Shown here in pieces: positions 1 to 8,516 of a stretch of DNA of 64,000 nucleotides. The stretch comes from Oceanospirillum sanctuarii (GTDB lineage: Bacteria; Pseudomonadota; Gammaproteobacteria; Pseudomonadales; Halomonadaceae): positions 806,001-870,000 of the forward strand of contig NZ_MTBA01000004.1 of assembly GCF_002150805.1 (NCBI RefSeq), in the 5' to 3' direction. The translations under genes and the position numbers were made by a program. The notes beneath the pieces are model-generated. The model did no database searches and was not told the origin of the DNA. It worked only from the letters and a program-made list of their open reading frames with translations. The first letter of the stretch is position 1, and every line of letters starts with the position of its first letter.

Positions 1-147
1 GAAACAGACGTAAAACGCTACTGTTGGTTGTATAATCATCATATATCGCAGAAAGCACTGAACCATCAGCCTCCCATCAAAGCAATGAAGGAATGGCAAG
101 AAAAAACCCGGAATTATTCCATAAGCGGGTGGGGACCCGACAGCTAA
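1..147 (+). pseudogene. IS481-type transposase, C-terminal fragment
   Basis: Frame 1 reads a typical end of an rve-fold transposase (RYCWLYNHH, then KALNHQPPIKAMKEWQ), with the TAA stop at 145-147. Between the A-rich run near 95-105 and the stop the reading shifts: the expected ending (NPELFHKRV) is in another frame and the final GPDS returns to frame 1. Two compensating indels are therefore likely. The element is cut by the window edge, and the catalytic DDE residues lie outside. Directly downstream an IS256-type gene starts with no separating terminal repeat, so the two elements have been joined. Family assignment is by motif recognition only. Confidence 0.6.
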
Positions 148-158
148 GGATAGGCAGT

Positions 159-577
159 ATGTACAAGCAACAACTTGAAGCTTTCGCTCGCGAAGTCGCT
201 AAAACAATTAAAACTGAAAGTGATCTGAACGACTTTCGGCAAATGCTCACCAAGATCACGGTTGAAACGGCACTTAATGCCGAACTTAATGACCATCTTG
301 GTTATGATAAGCATGCCCAAAGCCCCTCTGACAACAGCCGTAATGGTTATTACAGTAAAACGTTAGGCACTGAAGATGGCCAGTTCAAGATTGAGACAAC
401 ACGGGATCGAAACGGCAGTTTTGAACCACGACTCGTCAAGAAGCAGCAAACCCGCTTTACCTCCATGGACGATAAGATCCTCAGCTTGTATGCCAAGGGT
501 ATGAGTACTCGAGAAATCGTTGCATCGTTCCAGGAAATGTATGGCGCCGACGTATCCCCTAGTCTTATCTCCAAGGT
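159..577 (+). pseudogene. IS256-family transposase, 5' fragment (copy 1)
   Basis: The start is probably ATG 159, preceded by an AGGATAGG ribosome-binding site; the open frame begins earlier, at 93, only because it runs through the IS481 remnant. The protein starts MYKQQLEAFAREVAKTI and shows the Transposase_mut N-terminal region: LNAELNDHLGY, NSRNGYYSKTL, TTRDRNGSFEP and GMSTREIVASFQEMYG. It stops being IS256-like after SPSLISKV (about residue 140), exactly where the left end of a second IS256 element begins at 578. The catalytic DDE core is missing, so it cannot encode an active transposase. The 3' half was lost or replaced when the second element arrived. Confidence 0.75.
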
Positions 578-1822
578 GGGCAGTGTTCAAAATTCTGTGT
601 CAACCCCGATAGCTTATCCTCTACAGGGAGTGACACATCATGCCCGATAAATATGAAATCGACATCCAGGCCTTCGCTAAGGCCCTGCAGTCCGATTAGG
701 ATCTCAATGGCAAAGACGGTCTGCTTACATCTCTGATCAAGTAGATCACCGAAGCAGCATTAGGCACTACACTGGATGAGCATTTGGGGCCGGATTCCCA
801 GTCTAATCGTAAAAACGGAGCCTCCCGAAAGCAATTAAATGGCTTCTGGCTCTTTTGAGTTGGAAACACCTCGTGATCGCAATGGCTCGTTCGAACCGCA
901 GACGGTTAAAAAGTACCAGACCCGACTGACCGATGAGATGGAACGCAATATCATCTCCCTGTTTGCCTTGGGTAACAGCTACCAGAGCATCCGGGAATAT
1001 CTGCTGAAATTGTACGGCACCGAAGTCTCTAAGGTAACATTAGCGCCATTACCGACCGGTTGCCCGAGTTAAGAGCTTGGCAGGAACATAAGCTGGGGGC
1101 CGTTTACCCCTTTGTCTGGTTGGATGCGACTCACTACAAAATCAAAGAAAACGGCCGCATCGTCTCAAAAGCTCTGGACACGATTTTAGGCCTGAACATC
1201 GAAGTGAAAAAGGAACTATTGGGACTCTGTCTCTCTCAGAGTGAGGGTGCTTGTTACTGGCTGAATGTACTGGCTGATCTATAGAACCGGAGTGTAAAAG
1301 ACATTCTGATCGCCTCAGTGGATTGCCTGAAAGGCTTCCCTGAAGCGATTGATACCGTTTTCCCGAAAACCGAGGTGAAGCGTTGTATCATCCATCAGAT
1401 CCGCAACAGCGTGAAGTGCGTTTAGGGCAACATAACCCAGAATGCGGCCGAACAGACTTTAGACGAGCTGGAAACGAAATGGGGTACTCAGTACCCACTG
1501 GTGATCAAGTTCTGGCGGAGCAAGTGGGGGACCTCTCGGTTTACTTCAAGTATCCGGAACAGGTGCGCAAAGCGATTTACACGACCAATGCGTTTGAGGC
1601 GATGCACCGCCAGTTCCGTAAACTGACCAAGACCAAAGGTGGCTTAGCCAATGAAAACGCGTTGCTCAAGCTGCTGTACACAGGTACGTTAAGGCATCAG
1701 AGCGATGGACGCATCCGGTGCAAAACTGGAACCTGACACTATCGCAGCTGAGCATCCCCTCGAAAGCCGGATCGACGGTTACGTGGATCTGTAAGTAATG
1801 CGTGACACAGAACGATGCCCCC
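578..1822 (+). mobile_element. IS256-family element, degraded (copy 2)
   Basis: The left end at 578 (GGGCAGTGTTC..TTCTGTGTCA) and the right end near 1802-1821 (TGACACAGAACGATGCCC) form imperfect terminal inverted repeats sharing the TGACACAGAA core. The element is about 1.24 kb, a little short for the family, and carries one dead transposase gene. It sits inside IS256 copy 1 on the left and abuts the end of the flagellar cluster on the right. No target duplication can be checked because the left flank is another IS. Confidence 0.65.
640..1794 (+). pseudogene. IS256-family transposase, multiply disrupted
   Basis: The reading starts MPDKYEIDIQAFAKALQSD and then meets an early in-frame stop; further stops and frame changes follow. 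Recognisable blocks in order are LDEHLG (N-terminal), TPRDRNGSFEPQTVKKYQTRLT (positions about 866-930), the catalytic block VWLDATHYKIKENGRIV (about 1110-1160), NAFEAMHRQFRKLTKTKGG (about 1588-1645) and the C-terminal HPVQNWNLTLSQL (about 1710-1750). The segment between the catalytic Asp blocks is scrambled or shortened. The gene is dead. It is more diverged than copy 1 in the N-terminal region, so the two are different IS256 members and not a duplication. Confidence 0.75.
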
Positions 1823-1859
1823 CCCTCGGATAGTCTCCATGGCCTAAATCAACTATAAA

Positions 1860-2189
1860 CTAATTATTTTTATAAGCTTGAATTCCTTTCTTAGCTACAA
1901 CATGATTTTTTGATTCCTGAGCAATTGCTTTCCTCTTATGTGCAGCCAGCAATGCTAGCTGCTTCATTTCTTCCATAAGCAAGAGCCCTTCGTCTTTAAT
2001 GAATGACTTTTCATGGTCAGAGAGTGCAAAGATCTTAGATTCAAAGAAGAAAATAATATCCTGCTCTACAAGGTCGCACTTCACACTGACACTTACCCAG
2101 TCATCAACTGAAGCAGACTCTTTGATATCGGAAAATTGCTTAACAATATCTGACCAAGAAGTTAGCCTATCATGCATTAGATACACCAT
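1860..2189 (-). CDS. FliT-like small flagellar protein (tentative)
   Basis: This 109-residue, mostly helical protein is the last gene of the flagellar unit. Its start codon overlaps the stop of the upstream maf-like gene (TAATG), which indicates translational coupling. Position (after fliD-fliS-maf), size and the pattern DDWVSVSVKCDLVEQDI followed by a basic C-terminal helix ending QAYKNN resemble FliT-type export chaperones, which have a W..(x)..E..R pattern and bind FliD. Similarity is too weak for a firm call. Met5 (2177) is an alternative start. No terminator is visible between its end and the IS256 right end at 1822. Confidence 0.5.
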   Translation of the reverse strand: MVYLMHDRLTSWSDIVKQFSDIKESASVDDWVSVSVKCDLVEQDIIFFFESKIFALSDHEKSFIKDEGLLLMEEMKQLALLAAHKRKAIAQESKNHVVAKKGIQAYKNN

Positions 2190-4387
2190 TAAAACATGTC
2201 ATATCTTGACTCCTGATCCCAATTTAGAGCACAGGTATCAAAGTCTTCTTTAATGCCAATGAATAGTTTTCTTAGCTCATCAAACTGATTATTAATTACC
2301 TGCAACCTTAACTTTTCAGAGACAGGCAGCATAGCTGTAGAGTTGACGATACTTAGAATATAAAGCAATGAACCATCAACAAGCGAGTACATCCAAGCAT
2401 CTTCATCCGGCAACATATCCTCACTATGAAACGGTATAGAAAAATAATCAACAAGATCCATAGCTTCATCAATACTTTTAAGCGGCTTGATATTCATTAT
2501 AGCCTTGTCACATAAATCACCGAGCTTCACTTTCACTGACTCCAGTTCACTAAGCAATTTCTGATAACTTTTTTCTGGCATTAGGCTAAAGTGAGCATCA
2601 AATACTGAAGTAACAACAGTCTTCTTATCGAATCCAGACAAGCCATTATCTAAATCAATATTTTCCTTTGATAATGGCTCCGAACCGATTATTTTTGCTC
2701 CATTACTACAGTTATTGAATGTTAAAGAACCTTCAAATGTTGCATTCCACCCGGTTAAAATTTCTTCTAATACCCTTTTGAACATAGGAAGAAAGCCTGA
2801 AGAATAAACCTCCTGATCGCCAAAATTGGATGGATAAACCTCTGCTTTTGGATTGATTTTATAAAGATCAGACTCACCGTCTTTCAGTTGTTCGTACGCA
2901 CTATATTTGGAATGATGTTTTTCAGGGTCAAGAGTACCCATATCAACACCAAACAAATAAAAGTCCCGATAACCCATTAAAACTGTGGCACTAATAGCGG
3001 TATGAACGCAGCTAGGAGCTAAGCGCGGTATGAGAGCCACACCAGAATCTTTTAGAACTTTATAAACTAAAGAGGAGCCAGACTCGATGTCTTTAAGCAT
3101 CATACCTGAACGGTTAAATAATGTTGCTGTTCTGGGATGAACCTGAGAAACACCTATAAAAATAGTGTTCTTAATCATTTCAGAGAAACTATCAACACCT
3201 TTACTTGACTGCTCTATCCACAAGGGAACATGAGCCGTTCGTTCCAACTCAACATGGAAGTCAGGTTCTATACCCATCATAACCAAAGGTCTAAGTGCAG
3301 TCCCACAACTAACAATAACAGCTTTATCCTGAACGCTGGCTATAAATTCAAGATCATCATCTAGAGATGGGCCATTACCAATAATAAAAACAGGAAATTT
3401 GCTTTGTCCAAAACCCTTAGCTACATTCCTATTTGAAGCAAGGAGAGGAACATTATTCGCTATATTACCCATAGTATGGGCAATACTATATCTCGAGTCA
3501 TCATAGAAGCCATAACCACTCAAGTAGCTATAAGAAATCGCAGATTTAATATCTTTAAAAATTTCCTGATAAGATTCTAGAAAAAAAGCACTATACAAGT
3601 AGGCACCAGCAACATTATGGCGCCCTATGCTGTTCACAACATGAGAGATATCACTTACCAGATCTTTTTGACAGTTATTGATTAGAATTGCAATATACTT
3701 ACCAGAAGATAAAAAGCGATCTAATATGGCAGCCCAATCAACCAGTTGCATCGAGGCGAAAAAAATATCTGGATTTGGCTCAGCGATTATTAATTTTCGA
3801 ATATCATAATCCAAGCTCAAGCGCTCAATATCAAAGCCCAAACCAACAGAAAAGATAAACATCAAATTAATCTGTTGTGGCAGTATCCTATTATTGCTTG
3901 GCTGAAGCGTTTCATCTTCTTGTTTAAAAAATGAGCTAACGGATATCTCTTCTACTAAGCCTTTCAAGGCTTCATGCTGAAACTGAGCAATTTTGCTTAG
4001 AGAAGCATTATGAAGGTAATTAACCTCATCCGGAAGCTCATTAGAACCAGAGCCGATAATGTAGGGGCGTTGAATCGGTGATGAAGAATATTTTTTGAAA
4101 TTATCTAAGCACTCAACAACGGGATTCTCACCATAGATTACTTTTTCATTCAAACGGTCGAATAAATTTATATTGCCTGATTGATCATATATCAGAAAAT
4201 ACTGTTCCTCACTATATTCTTTGAACATTTCATAAATATCAGGCAAGTGTTGTTTGAACGCTGCCAAATTATCAGTTAGGCGCTTCTCAATAAAAGCGGC
4301 AACCAACTCATAGTCTGTAAAACTCTCTGTATCGTTTTTTATATTTCGTGGAGAATTTTTTTCCTGCATAACCTTTTTATCCTGCAT
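2189..4387 (-). CDS. Maf-type motility accessory factor (probable flagellin glycosyltransferase)
   Basis: The 732-residue protein has the MptE-like/Maf (MAF_flag10) core with the hallmark PVFIIGNGPSLD at about residues 332-343, followed by VIVSCGTALRPLVMMGIEPDFHVELE and GYRDFYLFGVDMG. Family knowledge: Maf proteins transfer nonulosonic acids (pseudaminic or legionaminic acid) onto flagellin in the cytoplasm before export. The gene overlaps the end of fliS by 11 nt and is followed by an overlapping FliT-like gene, so it is in the filament operon. ATG 4369 is a possible alternative start. No sugar-nucleotide biosynthesis gene (neuB/pse type) lies in the window, so the sugar donor must be made elsewhere. 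The transferred sugar is inferred, not shown. Confidence 0.8.
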   Translation of the reverse strand: MQDKKVMQEKNSPRNIKNDTESFTDYELVAAFIEKRLTDNLAAFKQHLPDIYEMFKEYSEEQYFLIYDQSGNINLFDRLNEKVIYGENPVVECLDNFKKYSSSPIQRPYIIGSGSNELPDEVNYLHNASLSKIAQFQHEALKGLVEEISVSSFFKQEDETLQPSNNRILPQQINLMFIFSVGLGFDIERLSLDYDIRKLIIAEPNPDIFFASMQLVDWAAILDRFLSSGKYIAILINNCQKDLVSDISHVVNSIGRHNVAGAYLYSAFFLESYQEIFKDIKSAISYSYLSGYGFYDDSRYSIAHTMGNIANNVPLLASNRNVAKGFGQSKFPVFIIGNGPSLDDDLEFIASVQDKAVIVSCGTALRPLVMMGIEPDFHVELERTAHVPLWIEQSSKGVDSFSEMIKNTIFIGVSQVHPRTATLFNRSGMMLKDIESGSSLVYKVLKDSGVALIPRLAPSCVHTAISATVLMGYRDFYLFGVDMGTLDPEKHHSKYSAYEQLKDGESDLYKINPKAEVYPSNFGDQEVYSSGFLPMFKRVLEEILTGWNATFEGSLTFNNCSNGAKIIGSEPLSKENIDLDNGLSGFDKKTVVTSVFDAHFSLMPEKSYQKLLSELESVKVKLGDLCDKAIMNIKPLKSIDEAMDLVDYFSIPFHSEDMLPDEDAWMYSLVDGSLLYILSIVNSTAMLPVSEKLRLQVINNQFDELRKLFIGIKEDFDTCALNWDQESRYDMF

Positions 4388-4814
4388 CCGTACTTACCTG
4401 AGGCCCTTTCTGACGCATATTTTCAGCCTCAATCACAGCATCCATAGGAATTGAATCCCAACCAGCCTTAATTTCCCCCATAACCTTTTCAACAGACTCT
4501 ATCTTGTCAACCTTCATTTCTGATGAGGCAGTAATCAACTCATTCAGACAGAAATCATACAAAGCAAGCAGATTACCAGAAACCTCTTCATTTTTGTCTG
4601 ACTGAAGGCTGGCTGCTAGGGTTGTAATAATGGCCTGAGTTTTTGAGATATGAAATGACTTCTTCTCATAGTCCTTATTCTGCACAGCAACCTTTGCCTG
4701 CTTTAGAAAGATCATACAGCCATCAAGTAATTTTTTGGTTATCTGATATGGGGATGCACCTTCCAGCCCGCTTTCTACACTTACATTTTTATACTGATTG
4801 ATCGCTTTATTCAT
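4377..4814 (-). CDS. fliS: Flagellar export chaperone FliS
   Basis: The 145-residue helical protein starts MNKAINQYKNVSVESGLEGASPYQI. This matches the FliS N-terminus (a Y-containing segment, then S-P-x-x-I/L-x-x-x-LLDG), which caps the flagellin-binding groove; the normal length is 120-145. FliS binds the disordered C-terminus of flagellin and prevents premature polymerisation. It lies 37 nt downstream of fliD and overlaps the maf-like gene by 11 nt. AAAGG upstream of ATG 4814 is the ribosome-binding site. Confidence 0.9.
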   Translation of the reverse strand: MNKAINQYKNVSVESGLEGASPYQITKKLLDGCMIFLKQAKVAVQNKDYEKKSFHISKTQAIITTLAASLQSDKNEEVSGNLLALYDFCLNELITASSEMKVDKIESVEKVMGEIKAGWDSIPMDAVIEAENMRQKGPQVSTDAG

Positions 4815-4851
4815 GGTAGAACCTTTATCTTTTGTATTTCACGGATGGGAA

Positions 4852-6594
4852 TTATTTCGCCGCACCCGGTAAAGCAGCAAGTTGAGGGCCAATATACTGC
4901 ATAATTGAATTCATTTTGGCCATGGTGGCATCTAGGGCTGTAAACTGCTGCTTTAATGTTTTCTCGTAACTTTCGATATAACGCGCATGGGCTTCGTACT
5001 GAGCCTCAATATCTTTCATCTGTTCCTGAAAAGAGTCTTCCTTTCCTTTAATAATCCCTGTGAAGCTGACAAAGTTATCAAGTTGAGAGCTAATTTCATC
5101 ACCAAGTCCAGCTGTTGATGCAGCCCCCTCACCAGCAAAAAGTTTTTGCAGATCTGTCATATCACCAGCCAGTGCAGCATTCAGGCGATCACTATTGGTA
5201 GCCAAAGTGCCATCACTCTCAATCTCAAGACCAATAGAGTAGAGAGTGTTTAACTCTGAGTCTGCACCATCTACCTGGCGCGTAATCAGGTTATTCAATA
5301 CAGATTCCACGTTACGAAGGATGGGGTCGGTACTTAATTTACCGGCAATAAAATTCCCCTCTTCATCTGTTGAACCTTTCAGCTCGTTCATTTTCTCCCG
5401 TAGCTTGTTATAGGCGGAAGCAAATGCATCAATTTTCGATTTCACATCACTCTGACTATTGCCTACAGTTAAAGATGCTGTTTCAGCATCTGCAGTACCA
5501 GCATCCTTAGACTGCTTAAGCGCGGTAATGGTAAGACCGGAAACGGCAGCATCAAAAGTGTTGGTATCATTTGTAATTGAAACACCATCAACTTTAATCT
5601 CTGCATCAGATGCAGCTGTACCAATAACCATATTTCCAGCGCCAGTAGTCAAACCACTCAGGTTAGCTGACTCACCTATCACATTGCCATCCGCATCTTC
5701 ACCATCGGAAGAGGTAACAATAAGGTTATTACCAGTACCAGTGATTGATGACTGGTAAACTAGCTTCCCATCAATAATGTTAGCGGTTACACCAAAGTTA
5801 TCATCAGCACTATTGATAGCTGCAACAACAGCATCTAATGACTTTGTTTCATCTGGGTCTATATCAACATTAAAGGTTTTTCCATCAGCCTCAAACGTTA
5901 ATCGACCTGCCAACCCAGTTTCCTTTGTGCTATCCGCACGTAGGGTCATATCGGCATTCGTCCCAGTAGTAGCAAAGGAGCCAACATTAGCATTGCTGGC
6001 CTCAACTGCAACGGTTCCGGATGTTCCCAACTTGAAATACTCGAGTCTACCATCCACTACCTTAGCCGATATACCTGCAGCTTTAAGGTCTGTATCAGCA
6101 TTGATTTTATCTTTGATCGCCTCAAGTGACTCAGAACCGTCCAGAGTGATGGTTTTGGTTGTAGCAGCTCCAGTAGTGAACGTAAGATCACCCGCTTTAC
6201 TGAGCGCCGTTGTAGTGCTGGCAAAAAAATCACTTTGGTATTTCTCCGAGCGCCAAAATGATGTTGCCTTACTCCCCTGGGCAAGAGAGACCACTTCAAT
6301 ATCGTAACTAGAAGCAACTGCACTATCGCCAGCTTCAACTTTGATCAGATCTCCACTGGCAGGCTGTGTCAGCGTGGGCGTCATTTTGGTAAAGAGGCTA
6401 CTGTCTTTCAGTGCATCTGAAGCGCTTTGAAAGTCCGATAATGCACTTTTCAGGATACCAAGGCCCGAAATCGAGTCTTCAATTTGGATCTCTCTTCGAG
6501 TCAATTGATTAACTTTAGGCTCTGTTGCTACTCTCACTAAGCCATCTAGCATAGTAGACAGATCCAAACCTGATCCGATACCTAAAAAGTTCAT
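4852..6594 (-). CDS. fliD: Flagellar filament capping protein FliD (HAP2)
   Basis: The 580-residue protein starts MNFLGIGSGLDLSTMLDGLV, the standard FliD N-terminus. It ends with a long helical region (EEQMKDIEAQYEAHARYIESYEKTLKQQF) typical of the D0/D1 C-terminal legs. The N-terminal FliD_N domain is roughly residues 5-110 and the FliD_C domain roughly 320-560; between them are Ser/Thr/Ala/Asp-rich beta domains. FliD caps the growing filament tip and helps fold flagellin. AGGAGA lies just upstream of ATG 6594. It is flanked by flaG upstream (40 nt) and fliS downstream (37 nt). Confidence 0.95.
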   Translation of the reverse strand: MNFLGIGSGLDLSTMLDGLVRVATEPKVNQLTRREIQIEDSISGLGILKSALSDFQSASDALKDSSLFTKMTPTLTQPASGDLIKVEAGDSAVASSYDIEVVSLAQGSKATSFWRSEKYQSDFFASTTTALSKAGDLTFTTGAATTKTITLDGSESLEAIKDKINADTDLKAAGISAKVVDGRLEYFKLGTSGTVAVEASNANVGSFATTGTNADMTLRADSTKETGLAGRLTFEADGKTFNVDIDPDETKSLDAVVAAINSADDNFGVTANIIDGKLVYQSSITGTGNNLIVTSSDGEDADGNVIGESANLSGLTTGAGNMVIGTAASDAEIKVDGVSITNDTNTFDAAVSGLTITALKQSKDAGTADAETASLTVGNSQSDVKSKIDAFASAYNKLREKMNELKGSTDEEGNFIAGKLSTDPILRNVESVLNNLITRQVDGADSELNTLYSIGLEIESDGTLATNSDRLNAALAGDMTDLQKLFAGEGAASTAGLGDEISSQLDNFVSFTGIIKGKEDSFQEQMKDIEAQYEAHARYIESYEKTLKQQFTALDATMAKMNSIMQYIGPQLAALPGAAK

Positions 6595-6634
6595 AACGAT
6601 CTCCTGATAGCGATTTACGCTATGCGTTTAAAAT

Positions 6635-7060
6635 TTAAACTTCGTCTGACAAAAGATTGAAGGCAGAACGGGCATCCCCTTGCAAAAACTCCTTCATCAC
6701 CTCATCCAGCCTTTTGGCAATAGCAATCGTCTGCTCGGATGGGATCTGACGAATCACTTCGTCCGTGTCTTTATCTACTACTTTTACAATAACTTTCTGC
6801 AGCTCTTTCTCAACCTGAAGACGCAAGCTTACTTTTTGAATATCTGCATACTGATTCACTTTTTCAACGGCATCACGGAGATCTTCTTCACTGCCCTCTT
6901 TGCCTGCCATTGAGGATTTGAGCTCTTCAATCGCTGAAGCCCTCGCATTTTCCAGTTTAACCCCCGCCTCAGTGGTAACCTTATCAACCTGAGTAGCGGA
7001 ATTTTTTTGCCGCATATCTGCGCTATGCCCATACGCATCTGTTGAAGAATCAATTTTCAT
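6635..7060 (-). CDS. flaG: FlaG family flagellar protein
   Basis: The 141-residue protein has a variable N-terminus and a conserved C-terminal domain: LQVEKELQKVIVKVVDKDTDEVIRQIP, then a final helix IAKRLDEVMKEFL. This is the FlaG signature, with the V..D..T.EVIRQIPSE element. FlaG influences filament length and sits between flagellin and fliD in many polar flagellates. I chose ATG 7060 (MKIDSSTDAYG) rather than the in-frame ATG 7072, because a G-rich sequence lies just upstream and the family usually begins this way. Confidence 0.9.
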   Translation of the reverse strand: MKIDSSTDAYGHSADMRQKNSATQVDKVTTEAGVKLENARASAIEELKSSMAGKEGSEEDLRDAVEKVNQYADIQKVSLRLQVEKELQKVIVKVVDKDTDEVIRQIPSEQTIAIAKRLDEVMKEFLQGDARSAFNLLSDEV

Positions 7061-7156
7061 GCCAACCCCCATTCACCATCGGCTTACTAACAGTATAACT
7101 TTTATATCGGCCTGTGCAGCTAAAGCTTAAAATGAATTTTGCTGCTTTTTGTAGCC

Positions 7157-7187
7157 AAAAAAAAAATCCCGCCGAAGCGGGATTTTT
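7157..7187 (-). terminator. Rho-independent terminator after flagellin gene A
   Basis: A GC-rich hairpin (ATCCCGC / GCGGGAT, loop CGAA) is followed on the minus strand by a run of nine to ten T. It lies about 25 nt downstream of the flagellin stop at 7211. It separates the flagellin unit from flaG-fliD-fliS, which must therefore have its own promoter or depend on read-through. Confidence 0.9.
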
Positions 7188-7210
7188 GACTGTTAACTGT
7201 TGCGTAGTGA

Positions 7211-8377
7211 TTAACGCAGCAGAGACAGTGCAGTCTGAGGCAGCTGATTCGCCTGAGACAGGATCGTAGTAGATGCCTGCTGTATGATCTGGTTACGGGT
7301 CAGCTCAGCAGTTTCTGCTGCGAAATCAGTATCCTGAATACGCGCACGGGAATCAGAAACGTTAACTACAGCCGTGGTGTTATTGCGTACCATGGAAGTT
7401 AGACCGTTCTGCTCTGCCCCGAGTTTTGCACGCTGCTTATCCACTTGCGTCACAAGATCACTCATAGCATCTAGCAGAGTATCCGTTGCAAATGCATACA
7501 GCTCATTCATCTGGGTATCATCCCAACCAGTTGAAACAGCACCTGTTACTGTAATCACATTAGTAAGTGCCGCCTCAATCAATGAGGCGTTAGCTGTAGA
7601 TGCAGTAGGTTCAGAGGACAGAATTGTAGCCAGCGCAGACATGTTGAACGTAATGCTGTTATCTTTGCCCATTTCATTAGCAGCTACACTATCACCTACA
7701 GTGTTATTGAATAGCGCAGAAACTGCATCCTGAACACCAGATTCATCGTTAGCCACCATATAAGCAGCCACCAACTTACCTACCGTTCCATAGTTTTGAA
7801 TGTTTGTACTATCTAAAGCCGACATGACACCTGTAATACTTTCATCATCAGCAACTTTTCCAAACAAAGCAGCTAATTTAGCATTACCAGTTGTTACTGT
7901 ATCCTGCTCACCAGAAAAGGCACCCGACTGAATCTGAAACCCTTCTGAAGGAGACTCACCATTCAGAATTTTCAGGGTACCGTAAGCTGTACGATCAGCA
8001 ATGTCGTTATTCACCTTACCTAGTTTCTCAAATTCCTCTGCCAGAGCACTACGATCGTCACTGGAAAGAGTTCGATTCCCCCCCTGAACAGCCAGCTGCC
8101 GCATGCGCTGAATATTATTGGTAATCTCCCCCAAAGCACCTTCAGCGATCTGAGCGATGGATATGCCGTCGTTAGCGTTACGACTAGCCTGATTAAGACC
8201 TGTAATCTGAGTGGTCAGACGATCAGAAATCTGCAAGCCTGCAGCATCATCACGCGCACTATTAATACGGCTACCAGAAGACAGCTTTTCAAAAGAACTA
8301 TTCATGCGTGCAGTCACGTCCATCAGATTTTTTTGACCTGATAGCGATGCAACATTAGTATTTACAAATAAAGCCAT
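7211..8377 (-). CDS. fliC: Flagellin A
   Basis: The 388-residue protein has conserved D0/D1 ends (MALFVNTNVASLSGQKNL at the N-terminus; NQIIQQASTTILSQANQLPQTALSLLR at the C-terminus) and a short variable centre, about residues 175-285. The start is ATG 8377 with GAGGA upstream; an in-frame ATG at 8434 would add 19 residues that no flagellin has. It is the last of four flagellin genes. It is closest to flagellin B at both termini (shared INSARDDAAG and ITGLNQASRNAND). It is a candidate substrate for FliS and the Maf protein. Confidence 0.95.
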   Translation of the reverse strand: MALFVNTNVASLSGQKNLMDVTARMNSSFEKLSSGSRINSARDDAAGLQISDRLTTQITGLNQASRNANDGISIAQIAEGALGEITNNIQRMRQLAVQGGNRTLSSDDRSALAEEFEKLGKVNNDIADRTAYGTLKILNGESPSEGFQIQSGAFSGEQDTVTTGNAKLAALFGKVADDESITGVMSALDSTNIQNYGTVGKLVAAYMVANDESGVQDAVSALFNNTVGDSVAANEMGKDNSITFNMSALATILSSEPTASTANASLIEAALTNVITVTGAVSTGWDDTQMNELYAFATDTLLDAMSDLVTQVDKQRAKLGAEQNGLTSMVRNNTTAVVNVSDSRARIQDTDFAAETAELTRNQIIQQASTTILSQANQLPQTALSLLR

Positions 8378-8433
8378 AACATAATCCTCAAACTCTATTG
8401 CAGCTTTTAAGCCAAACAAATCTGCTTTAATCA

Positions 8434-8460
8434 AGATCCGCTAGCAACTACAAACTTTTA
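8434..8460 (-). promoter_or_regulatory. Weak sigma-28-like promoter of flagellin A
   Basis: On the minus strand TAAA, 15 nt, then GCGGATCT, against the FliA consensus TAAA-N15-GCCGATAA. The -10 matches at about five of eight positions. It lies about 55 nt upstream of the start at 8377. It is weaker than the flagellin B promoter. Confidence 0.4.
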
Positions 8461-8516
8461 GCTTCGGCAGGGAAGTTCTGAAAAAAATTCAGACCCCCTA
8501 TTATTTAAAAGAGCAA

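Noticed and set aside
7211-8377. Using ATG 8434 as flagellin A start (and 9734, 16034 for B and D)
   Set aside because: The extra N-terminal residues are absent from all flagellins, which start MALFVNTN here, and the ribosome-binding sites sit before the internal ATGs.
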